Source: Plantago ovata (Eukaryota; Streptophyta; Magnoliopsida; Lamiales; Plantaginaceae). Taken from it: a stretch of DNA of 64,000 nucleotides. Under the pieces are notes generated by a model. That model was not told the DNA's origin and ran no database searches. It saw only the letters and a list, made by a program, of their open reading frames with translations. Shown here in pieces: positions 48,601 to 58,872 of this stretch. The first letter of the stretch is position 1. The number at the start of each line of letters is the position of its first letter. The stretch spans positions 129,924,096-129,988,095 of the forward strand of contig CM051455.1 of assembly GCA_028274465.1 (NCBI GenBank), read 5' to 3'. The position numbers and the translations under genes were made by a program.

Positions 48601-49802
48601 GGCTTCACTTCTGATTGTTTTTGGAAGTATAGACGAGCTGCAGATGAGCTACGCTCCAACAGCCTTCTCTTAGATGCAACATCCAACACTGACAAATCTC
48701 TTCCATTAGCCTTCCTCTTGAATTTGTTTCTCATGGAACTCGGCATAAGATTGAAAAAGGTGTTAGATTCTGAGGAGGAAATCTTGGCACCAAATGATCT
48801 CTCTAAATCAGCATGCTTCATATCACACTCTGCACCAGCATCCATGCAATGATGATCTCTCCATTGTTTTTTCTCATCAATGTAAAAGATTCGATCCGGA
48901 GCCACTACCCTTGCAGGAATACTTGTACTCTCTTTCGTAACCTCATTTTCCGGCAGAACACAACTACCTTCAGGAAGGACATAACCTTTTTCAGCAGAAA
49001 TCCTAGCGGCGTCATCTCTTTCTCTTTCCCAGCGAAAACCAGCTTCCTCTCTCGCAATCCTCCTAGTTCTGGTACGATGATCAATACCTTCTTCAGTCGA
49101 AACGTGCCTGGTCAGACCGCCATCAGTGTACGGTATCCCCAACCAGGTGTAGTCCTTCTTCTGCACCACTAACACACTTGGATTAGACAAAACAGCATCA
49201 ACAACAATCTTCCCCCTTCTGAGACTAGAAAAGGGACGAATACGGAGCTTAACAGCAGAAACCTCTCCACAAGAGAATTCCTCACTATGCGGCCCAATTG
49301 AGCAAGACTCCAAAGTTATACTCAAAGGGGAAATCCTCCTTACTTTACCGAATTCAATCTCTCTCTGTATAGATTCACTCAGCAAAGAACAAACAGAAGG
49401 CAATAACTCGGTCTCAACGTATGTTCTGGCTTTCGACTGTCCGTAAAAGACCAACAAACACACCCCAGATATAACAGTGCAAAAGACAGAGCACCTGAAG
49501 AGAAATAGCCCTTCCTCCCAGAGTGGAGTAACATACTTTTCGAGCTTTTTAGTGCGAACAAAAGGCTCTCGTACAGAATTGATCATCCAACCACTCCTTA
49601 ATTCTAGATTCCTCCATAACAACTCAACATTTTGCATAAACTTGTTGCCCTGGAATCCCCAGTTCCTATTATTCTTTGAACACCTACATACTAATCCCCT
49701 TCTAGAAGGAACTACCCTAGTGTAAACACTTTTCCTCTTACATCTTTCACTAAAACCAGTAAAATCAAGTGGAACCCCAAACACTACTCCTGGAGTAACC
49801 AT
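30609..49802 (-). CDS. TIC236: TIC236 / SSG4-type inner-envelope translocon protein (TamB family)
   Basis: I traced 23 phase-consistent exons totalling 2,223 codons: 49802-47746, 47348-47150, 47053-46994, 45748-45644, 44782-44642, 43417-43355, 41891-41661, 41562-41479, 41098-40941, 40842-40314, 38481-38314, 38207-38148, 36879-36757, 35937-35662, 35562-35497, 35374-35243, 34314-33490, 33377-33097, 33008-32749, 32054-31816, 31691-31500, 31199-30924 and 30755-30609. The N-terminus resembles a plastid transit peptide, and a membrane segment (FRCSVFCTVISGVCLLVFYG) lies near residue 105. A long beta-rich region follows and ends in the DUF490/TamB domain (SNISFGAEVEVQLGKRLQ, LIYQLTSRLRVLLQSAP). TIC236 is anchored in the chloroplast inner envelope and reaches across the intermembrane space to TOC75. 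Mutants of the rice homologue have abnormal starch grains. No internal stop or frameshift was seen. Confidence 0.93.
34515..34754. mobile_element. Stowaway-like MITE in a TIC236 intron
   Basis: The left end CTCCCTCCTATCTTTTTTAT is matched by the inverted right end (ATAGGAGGGAG). A TA precedes the left end at 34513-34514, but the right-hand TA has become TG. The roughly 240-bp interior is AT-rich and non-coding. Confidence 0.75.
36215..36445. mobile_element. MITE with TTA target duplication in a TIC236 intron
   Basis: Terminal inverted repeats GTGAGTGTTTGCAAAT are nearly perfect. The 3-bp flanks are TTA on both sides (36212-36214 and 36446-36448), as for PIF/Harbinger-type (Tourist-like) elements. 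Length is 231 bp with no coding capacity. Confidence 0.8.
37171..37420. mobile_element. Stowaway-like MITE in a TIC236 intron
   Basis: The 250-bp element has ends TTCCCTCCATCCATCTCCAA and the inverted TTGGAGATAGATGGAGGGAG, flanked by TA on both sides (37169-37170 and 37421-37422). The CTCCCTCC-type terminus and TA duplication are Stowaway/Tc1-mariner traits. Confidence 0.8.
37689..37935. repeat. 82-bp direct repeats flanking a palindrome
   Basis: Two 82-bp copies (37689-37770 and 37854-37935), beginning CATGTTTCCTT and ending AAAAATTACA, differ at one visible position. The 91-bp palindrome 37768-37858 sits between them and overlaps their edges by a few bases. A related copy of the palindrome arm lies before the first repeat near 37637-37680. 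Confidence 0.9.
37768..37858. repeat. Perfect 91-bp palindrome (45-nt arms, 1-nt centre)
   Basis: The left arm 37768-37812 is the exact reverse complement of 37814-37858, with a single G at 37813 as spacer. The segment lies within the TIC236 intron between exons 12 and 13. It could extrude as a cruciform or fold as a hairpin in the pre-mRNA. Confidence 0.95.
38573..38821. mobile_element. Decayed Stowaway-like MITE in a TIC236 intron
   Basis: The left end TTCCTCCATCCAAAAATAG and the inverted right end TTCCTCCGACTCGAATG are partly matched, with an AT-rich interior. Target duplications are not clear, so the limits are approximate. Confidence 0.45.
43729..43772. repeat. (CTT)n microsatellite
   Basis: About 13-14 CTT units followed by a T-run lie within the TIC236 intron between exons 5 and 6. 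On the minus strand this is (GAA)n. The translated Glu-rich frame is not a gene. Confidence 0.9.
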
Positions 49803-50639
49803 TTTATTATTTAATATGAATATAACTCATAAAACAAAATTCAAAGTATAATAATCGAGAGAATGAGGACCACATACAATCCCGCTTGGATAAACCAGCT
49901 GCTACATGACCGTGGCTTGATATTTATCCTTCTTCTCGTGTAATTCATCTCCCAGCTAATAATTCAGATCATTCCGCCATTCTGCTTCGACTTCGTGCGG
50001 GTAGCTGCTCGTCTATTCAGACACACACGGCGCAGATTCCGTTTTGACTCAATTCGTCAGACTTTGAAGAGGTAATAATACGAGCGATTCTGTGCCGTAT
50101 CGGGCTTGTGAATTGGGATCGATGTACGTTTGGGTCTGTGGAGTGATTGAGGCGTCTACAGCAGAAATTAAGACTCAGTTGAGGAGGAGGGAGAAAAAGG
50201 TGCAGAAGAAGAATGTCATGTCTTACGAATTGAGGCGCTCGAATTAGTCTCTCGCTAGTTATTTTACCATCTAGTTTCTAGTAATTCAGCTATTACCGTT
50301 GTTTATTTACGTTGAGGTTAAAAGGCAGTTAGAACTTAGAACCCGCTATTCCCATTTACCAGTCGACATTCCTCACAGGTGCCGGTCATTTCCAACTGTT
50401 TTTCTTTTTGAACTAAATAAATTCATTAGCAAATAGTAGGAGCGTCCAGGGGTGATCGTAAAATAGTGACAAGTCTGTTGGTGGTCTTGTTCGAATCAAC
50501 ATTTACATCGTAAATCAACCAATTTGGGCACGAATGTCATTCATGGAAGAAAAGCTTAGGGGATACACAAAAGGGGGAGGGTGGATCATCAAGAGTAAAT
50601 TTATTCTTGCTCCCTTCCCTTACAAGCTAATCGGCAACG
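49803..50639 (-). promoter_or_regulatory. TIC236 upstream region
   Basis: This 0.8-kb gap lies between the TIC236 start and a LINE remnant and should contain the promoter and 5' UTR. No obvious TATA box close to the start and no other gene is seen. Confidence 0.4.
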
Positions 50640-51826
50640 TAGTTTGCTTCTCTATAGACAAAAGATGACTTGATCACTCCTACTCTTGCCATTTGCTCCC
50701 TGATTTCAGTTACCATCTCCTGGTGCTTCACCGCCGACTCCAGTTCCTGCATATGAGTTAATGGCATATTGTGAATCAAAATGTAAAATGATATTGGATA
50801 TATTGTACTTGGAAGCCGACTTAAGGCCAAATTTGATTGCCAAGAGCTCAGTTGTGTTGTTATCCATTAATCCCAGATAACCAGATGAGGCTTTTAGCAC
50901 TTCACCTCTAGAGTTCCTCAAAACACAACCAAATCCAGCATGACCAAGATTTCCAGAAGCATTCGTATTCAGACATACCACTCCAGGAGGAGGTGGTTCT
51001 CATTTACAATTAATAATCATACTCCTCCTTATAATAGTGCTTTCAGTCTCATCAGGTTTAAGTCCTTCCAAAATTTGAATTAGTTCTTTCTGCATCTGGA
51101 AGAAGCTAATATCTTTTTTCTTATAAAAATTTTTCATTCCTAAATTTCCAAATAAGCGCATGAATAACAAGCTTATGCACTAGTTGAGTCTCTTTTAAGT
51201 CAAAAATCAGATTAGCTAGTTTGATATGTGAAAAGTTGACAGGGATGTATTTAAATCTAAAACCATGAAAATCTTTGCATCTAAGTACTATATGGTCAAT
51301 GGTATCTTCTTCTTCTCTACAAAGACAACAAGAAGGATAAGTAACAATTTTTTTATTATTATTTTTTTTTTTATAAGTTACTAAAAGTTGGAAGTTTATC
51401 ATGCACCATCAACCAAAGAAAATACTTTACTCTAGGTAAAGTATTGAACTTCCAGTTTTCATCCAAGGCCAGTTAGGAGAAGTAGACTGAGACTGAAATA
51501 AGCATGTTATAGGCAGATTTAATAGAAAATTTACCAGAATTTGTCCAAGGCCAATAAAGCTTATCCAAAGAGTTTTGATCAGGTAAAGGAGTACCCATAA
51601 TCTCAAGTACTACTTCTAAAGGAAGAACATTTAAAAGTTTCTGAAAATCTCAGCTTCCTTGAAGTATGAAATCACTAACTTTTTCATCAAAATTAGGATC
51701 ATGAGAAAGATAATCAGATAGGATTTTATTTTTAAGCCATCTATCTTTCCAGAAATATATAGAGGATCCGAATCCTTTTTTTTTTTTTTTTTCCAATCAG
51801 CTTAATCATATCATCTATGTGTCTAA

Positions 51827-51983
51827 GGCTCTGTTCTTTTCATCTGAAAATTGATGAAGTTCAGTTCCGATCAGATCAGTTCAGTTCAGATTTGCCTAAT
51901 AGTATTTTGTACTACAAATAAGTTCAGTTCAGTTCAGTTCAGATCAGATCAGTTCAGTTCAGTTCAGACGAAAGAACAGAGCC
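51827..51983. mobile_element. Tourist-like MITE, 157 bp, inside the LINE
   Basis: Terminal inverted repeats GGCTCTGTTCTTTTCATCTG and (inverted) GGCTCTGTTCTTTCGTCTGA are flanked by TAA on both sides (51824-51826 and 51984-51986). The centre is a TCAGT/TCAGA-type simple repeat. The TAA duplication fits PIF/Harbinger-derived MITEs. Confidence 0.85.
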
Positions 51984-52753
51984 TAAGTAAAGATTTCCAA
52001 AGCCATCTTTGATTGTTCTTAAAACTTGTAGTCCAAAAATCTTCCTCGTTTAAATATTTAGACACATAAACTCTAGTACATAAGGAATCAGTATCATTCA
52101 ATAATTTTCAAATGAGCTTAAGTTGGAAAGAAGTATTGAAAATAGATAAATTTCTAATGCCTAAACCTCCTTCGCACTTAGGTTTGCAAACTGAATCCCA
52201 CTTAATTTTAGCTCTAGATTTTCCATCTTTATTTGCATTCCAACGAAAAATCTTGTTAATCTGATTAATTTTATTAATGTAGCTCTCAGGAACTTTAACT
52301 ACTGACATACCATAAGTAGAGATAGAGTTAGGCACATATTGAATAAGTGTAGTTTTACCATGAAAGGATAGACACTTAGCATACCAAGCATTGATATTAC
52401 TCTGAACTCTATCAATTATGCGGTCAAAAAGATCATTTTTTTTTTCCAAATAAAAGGAACTATCAGATACTTATCTTTCCTTTTATTATAAGTGACCCCT
52501 AAATTTTAAGTTATGAAATGTTTTAAATTTACAGGGGTATTTGGAGAAAAAATAATTTTTGATTTGTTCCAACAAATAGCTTGACCAGAAACCTTTTCAT
52601 AAGCTTTTAAGCAACTCTGAATTTCTTTCAGAGAGGTTTTGTTAGCCTTTAGAAACAACAAGCAATCATCAACAAACACAAATAATAGGGATATGAGGAC
52701 CATTCCTACTAGCCTTAAGAGGTGAATAATCTTCTTATCAGCATGTCTTTTAA

Positions 52754-53408
52754 GGCCATCTCCAACGGGAGCTGAAAATGGGGTCTGAAATTCTGTTGGA
52801 GCATATTCAAACGCCTTATGGCGTCTGAACTGAGAATTCTCAGCTGCATCCCAGTAGTTAAAAGCAGCTTTGTCGCTTGGCTCGCTGCTTTCAATTGTTT
52901 GTATTTAAACTTTTTACTTTTCTTTTGTATTTTGATTCTTGCGTTTTATTTTACTTCTTTGTCATTTGTTTCTTTCACTAGTCACTACTCTTCTCGTTAG
53001 TTTAGCAATTATACTTGTTATAATTAATACCTTTATATAAATGTATTGCCATTTATATTATTAAGTATTATAGTATATTTTATTCCCAAATACTATAATT
53101 TTCCAATCAAGTATTATAATTCTCATTATCAAGGTTTATAATTTTATTCTAAAATATTGTAAATTTTCAAATATATATTCATTTTTATTTAATTAACTAA
53201 AGACACTTAAAATAATATAAGGTATGGCGTTTTAAAGGCAATTGATAGATAATATTGTGAATTAAAAAGAAATGAAAAAGAAAAGATAATTTTGGGTTTG
53301 AAAGAGTTTTATAGTTGGAGTTGAAGAGTTTGAAGTGGGTTTGAGTTAGTGGAATGCTGACATGGCGAGACTGAAAATTTTGAGAAGGTCTGACTGCTGG
53401 AGATGGTC
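52754..53408. mobile_element. Tourist-like MITE, 655 bp, inside the LINE
   Basis: The ends GGCCATCTCCAACGGGAGC and (inverted) GACCATCTCCAGCAGTC are flanked by TAA at 52751-52753 and 53409-53411. There is no transposase frame. It splits the LINE reverse-transcriptase sequence. Confidence 0.82.
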
Positions 53409-54027
53409 TAAGTAAATGAACAAACAATTCTTGACATATTATAAAAAGATAAGGAGAAATTGGGTCTCCTTGTCTTAAACCTCTAGTAGGTTTTCAATTT
53501 TCAGATAAAATCCCATTAAATTTTGCTTGGAAATAAGAAGATTTAACACAACCTAAGATCCACTTGATGAAAGTATCATTAAAATTAAATTTCTTCAAAG
53601 AAAGTTCAAGAAACTCTCATTCAAGTCTATCATAGGCTTTTTCCACATCCAGCTTAAGAGTAAGATAATTTTGTTTAGAGTTTTTTTTTTTTTTTTTTTT
53701 TTTGCCATGGTATGTAGAAGTTCATGAGCAAGCATCAAGTTATCAGAGATTAATCTACCAGGCACAAAAACATTTTGAAAAAGAGAAATGAGTTTGCTAA
53801 GCACAAGCCTAATTCTATTTACTATAATCTTTGAAATAATCTTATAAGCCACATTACAAAGACTTATTGGTCTAAAATAGCTAGGTCCTTTACGGTTTTC
53901 TTTCTTAGGAATTAAAGCAATGATAATATGATTTAAATCAGGTTCCGAAATTCCATTAGTGAAGTAATCATTAACCATCCTGCACACTCTATCACCTACC
54001 AGATCCCAGTAAGTATGGTAAAATTTA

Positions 54028-54257
54028 CTCATCTGTCTCGCTAATTTATTTACGTATTACTTTTTGGGCCGTCTCAATCAATTCTTTACGTTTCTAGTTT
54101 TGGAAGCTACCCCATTGTCCCCACCTTCACACTTTACTTTAATCATTTATATATTGGTCCACATTCCATTCTATATTAATAAATCAACATCAAACAAAAC
54201 CTCTCATTAAAAACTGTGCAAAAAAAAACCATAAGTTTTACACTGGGACGGAGGGAG
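54028..54257. mobile_element. Stowaway-like MITE, 230 bp, inside the LINE
   Basis: It is flanked by TA at 54026-54027 and 54258-54259, with the right end GGGACGGAGGGAG being a typical Stowaway terminus. On the minus strand the flanks, with one TA removed, read straight through as G-L-N-G-K-F-Y of the LINE reverse transcriptase. This fixes the limits exactly. Confidence 0.88.
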
Positions 54258-54599
54258 TACCATTTAAACCATCAGATCCAGGAGATTTATCAGGGTTAAT
54301 TGTGAAAAATAGCATCAACAATCTCTTTTTTACTAATTGGTGCAGCTAAGGACTCATTATCTTCCTCATAGAGTGTAGGAGTAATAATTAAAAGGCTCTA
54401 AATCACAACCCACTGACTTAGATTGATTTGAGAAAAACTTTACAAACTCTTTCCTAACTAAGTCTGGTTCAGTAGTCCAATCTCCTTCACTATTCTTAAT
54501 TCCATGGATAATAGTCATTTCCAACCGTTGCTGCAACCTTCATATACCCAGTTTTGCAGCAGGATTCTGTGTGTGTTGTCATGAGGTAATTTTCCTCAA

Positions 54600-55324
54600 T
54601 CATCACTATTTTTCTTCTCCAGGCCATAAGAAATGTACTAAGCCATCTATCTCAACTCAAGTGACGACTGGTAACTTGTTTGGGATCGATTGGAGCTCGG
54701 ATCGCCTTTTGATGTTTATTATTTCATTTACTCTGTTTGTAATTTGATTATCGACTTCATAATTTGATCAATCGATTACACATTTCTTATTGTACTTGTC
54801 GATTCGTTAAAATAGTCCGTCGGGTCATAACAAGTGATATACAGAGATAAATTTCCTTGCGTCGAAACTGTGACCATGACGGTGAAAGAAGTGATGGAAA
54901 TCCAGAAGAAACAAGCAGGAGATATTCAAGGGGTTGATCTGAAAGTGGATGAGGTTTGCCAAAAAAGGTTGATGCTGTTACGGATAAGGTTGAGTCGCTC
55001 GATCATACGATGAACTCACTGAAGGAACAAGTCAAAAAAATGATTCAGTATCAACAACTTCAATGGGCGCACGAGAAGCAAAAGCAACAAGAGCATGATG
55101 GAGAGGATGAGGATCACTCCAGGAGCAGATCTGAAACTTATGTAGTGCCACCACGGAGGAAACATGTTAATCCTGTTACTCCACCTCCAAAAACACCAGT
55201 TACTCCATTATCACAAACAGAGTTTCAGCTTCCTCAACATCGACTGGAGTATCCAGAGTTCTCAGGGGATAATCCTCGATCATGTATAGCCCTCATAATA
55301 CCGATTACTCTTACAGATCCATGA
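54600..55324 (+). mobile_element. Ty3/gypsy retrotransposon 5' fragment with partial gag
   Basis: A degraded primer-binding-site-like AAGTGATATACAGAG lies near 54831, where intact elements have a match to tRNA-Met. A gag-type frame begins at ATG 54877 (MTVKEVMEIQKKQAGDIQ), changes frame near 54955, and continues as VDAVTDKVESLDHTMNSLKE to LEYPEFSGDNPRSC, the conserved start of retrotransposon gag. It ends in a stop at 55322-55324, and no protease or polymerase follows. It is a truncated dead copy. Confidence 0.7.
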
Positions 55325-55513
55325 TATAGACCGTTTCCAACATGTATTTTCAGATTAATCCCATTGATGAGTTTACCAAATTTCAACATGCTTCGTATTT
55401 CTATCTAATAAGGCAGATATGTGCATGGTATTTTGAATATTAATTTTGAGGGCTTAATTGAGAATTATTATTTAGTAGTCTAAAAATATCTTCATTAAAA
55501 TCATTTTTAGGTA
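55325..55513. other. Short AT-rich gap
   Basis: No gene or repeat boundary is recognised between the gypsy fragment and the next MITE. Confidence 0.4.
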
Positions 55514-55767
55514 CTTCTTCCGTCCCTGCTAAAAGCTCCCCATTTGTTTTTGTTGATTTTTTTTAGTCTATGTTTGACTTCGAATTAGTCCTATTCATAT
55601 TGAAAAAGTAATTTTGAAAATTATATTATGAAAATATAAGATTTGCACTTTCATAACATAATTTCAAATATTGATTTTTCGGTACGATTTAGGATTAATT
55701 CAAAGTCAAACAGAGACAAAAAAAGTCAACAAAATCAAATAAAATTTTTTAGTAGGGACGGAGCCAA
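55514..55767. mobile_element. Stowaway-like MITE
   Basis: The left end CTTCTTCCGTCCCTGCTAAA and the inverted right end GGCTCCGTCCCTACTAAAAA match well, with TA at 55512-55513 and 55768-55769. Sub-terminal sequence around TTTTGTTGATTTTTTT also pairs with the right side. About 254 bp, non-coding. Confidence 0.75.
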
Positions 55768-55769
55768 TA

Positions 55770-57139
<1,370 letters not shown>

Positions 57140-58004
57140 TCATTGGATTTATTACTAGATCTGGTTTAGGTTTAGGTTACTGCTTTAAATTGGCAAATTT
57201 GTAGAATTGAATCTTGTGTGTTTTGTTGAAGTGGAATGGTTATAAGCCTATTATTATTGTTTAATAGTAGTTAGTACTAAGTCAATCTTTACATCTAATT
57301 GAATCTATATATTTTTCTTCAATTTGTTGGTCTTTTTGTTTCATTCTCAATTTCTCATTTCTGATTGCAGATTAGTGGAATAGGTTTGTATACATTGATG
57401 CCGAATCTTGAGTTTTGTTGCGTTTTGATGTTCATTACTATGTAATCTGATGCTTTAACAGAAAGGTACAAGTTGGATGAATACTGAAAAAGTTATCTTC
57501 ATTAGCAGGATTAAAATCTTGTTTGTGTCCACAAGGCTTTCACCGGCCTTATCAGTGGAAGTACATATGCAGATTATATAAACTTAGGTACAAAGATTCC
57601 ATAGAAAATGTTTATCTTCTTCCAATTTAGTTTTTTTTTTTGTTTTTTGAAAGAATTACATGCATATACAAGACTTAAGAAGGGCATTCCCAAATTACTA
57701 ATCACAATAAAGCTGAGTAAAGCCCGGGGGCCTCATTGAGCTATTCGCGAACAAACAACTTGATCCGTTAACCCCTAACTGCCAAACAGTACATACTAAA
57801 ACAGTAACATGAATATACAAGACTTAAGAGGGGCATCAACCAAACAGTGCAGCTAGGGCGTTAAAGAAGCTGACTTGGGATGAGAGCCTTATCGAGCTAC
57901 TAGCAAACAACTGGATTCATTAACACCCCATCCCTGAGTGCAAGTGTGCAACACTGCAACACATCAAAATGTAACACACTAAGTAGTTGGAAGACAAATG
58001 ATAT
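57140..58004. other. H4 3' region and intergenic sequence with an imperfect direct repeat
   Basis: The first 250-300 bases are probably H4 3' UTR and flank. Between about 57660 and 57930 two diverged copies of a roughly 130-bp unit occur, each with TATACAAGACTTAAGA(A/G)GGGCAT and a later GAGCTA ... CAAACAACT block. I do not recognise its origin. Confidence 0.45.
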
Positions 58005-58392
58005 TCTCAAGAAATGAAAGAAAGAAGAACGAGAACAGAAGTTAACATAGGAGTTGAGCCAGACAACTCGGGAGTTAACATAGGAGTTGAGCAAGACAAC
58101 ACTGGAGTTAGCATAGGAGTTGAGCCAGAGCAGGTTAACTCCTTGGTCAACACCGCCATATTGAGAGAGTCCAGGTCTCATCAGGAAACTCCGGAAGAGT
58201 TTGAGAAGAAGAAAAGAGTTAGTTTAGGGCTGGAGACAGGCGTGTACATATAGATTTATTAGGGTTATAGTAGTATAAATAGCTAGCTATATCTTCCTTT
58301 GTAAATCACGTTTTATATACAATAGTTTTCTTACTTTCAATAAACTCAATTCACTTTATTTGTTCTGCTATGATTCTTAGCGTACTCTGAGA
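58005..58392 (+). repeat. Left LTR of the copia element
   Basis: The 388-bp LTR begins TCTCAAG and ends CTCTGAGA, forming a TCTCA/TGAGA inverted end where most elements have TG/CA. It contains two and a half copies of a 33-bp repeat near its start, a TATA-like TATAAATAGC near 58273, and an AATAAACTC polyadenylation-like signal near 58339. Confidence 0.95.
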
Positions 58393-58404
58393 TGGTATCA
58401 GAGC
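58393..58404 (+). promoter_or_regulatory. Primer-binding site
   Basis: TGGTATCAGAGC immediately follows the left LTR. It is the standard plant copia sequence complementary to the 3' end of initiator tRNA-Met, from which minus-strand DNA synthesis starts. Confidence 0.93.
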
Positions 58405-58872
58405 GAAGGCTTTCTGGTTACTGGTCAGAACCATAGATAGCAGTACGTTTTTTTTCTTTTCTCTTTCTTCTTCTGGCCGCTTAGCAAACGGCATGCTCTG
58501 TTTTTCTTCTTTTAGCCGTAAAGCATACTCTGTTTTTCTTCATTAGCCGTAAACATTGTTTTCTAGCTTCCGCATTCTACTTTTTATTTTTCTTCTTTTC
58601 CTGGCTAACGCATAGCGAGCGACATGCTCTGTTTTTTCTTTGTTTAGCCGTAATTACTGTTTCTCTAGCTTCCGCATTCCATTCTTATTTTTCTTTCTTT
58701 CTTATCTTTTACATAAGCTATTGTTATTAGTTTTAAATCTTGAGCTATTGTTATTAGCCAAATCACCAGAAACAATCATCGATCATCAATTGTTTCCACG
58801 CTGTTGTTATCAGCAAACAATCATCAATTATCAATCAGAAATCAATCGTGAATCTCAGATCCACTGTTCACT
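58405..58872 (+). other. Copia leader without gag
   Basis: This T-rich leader contains repeated GCATACTCTGTTTTTCTTC-like words and no gag coding sequence. The short frame 58640-58912 is not recognisable and overlaps the pol start. Confidence 0.6.

Larger units (their letters stand above)
50640..54540 (-). mobile_element. Decayed LINE (L1-type) with nested MITEs
   Basis: On the minus strand the order is as follows. RT start is near 54540-54260 (GIKNSEGDWTTEPDLVRKEF ... SPGSDGLNG), then 54024-53460 (KFYHTYWDLVGD, IALIPKKENRKGP, FVPGRLISDNLM), 52703-52508 (FVFVDDCLLFLKANKTSLKE) and 52449-52108 (RIIDRVQSNINAWYAKCLSF). A zf-RVT piece at 51402-51121 has CCLCREEEDTIDHIVLRC, and an RNase H domain at 50981-50706 has NTTELLAIKFGL. 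Frames are broken repeatedly. In RNase H the first catalytic Asp is replaced by Asn (CLNTNASGN). Three MITEs interrupt it at 51827, 52754 and 54028. It is a different LINE lineage from the copies at 8063 and 16455, which end before RNase H. Confidence 0.85.

Noticed and set aside
48813-49172. 119-codon plus-strand frame inside TIC236 exon 1
   Set aside because: It is antisense to a well-supported coding exon and has no independent homology, so it is a shadow frame.
58014-58253. 79-codon frame in the left LTR
   Set aside because: Identical to the Pol C-terminal tail in the right LTR. It is LTR sequence, not a separate gene.
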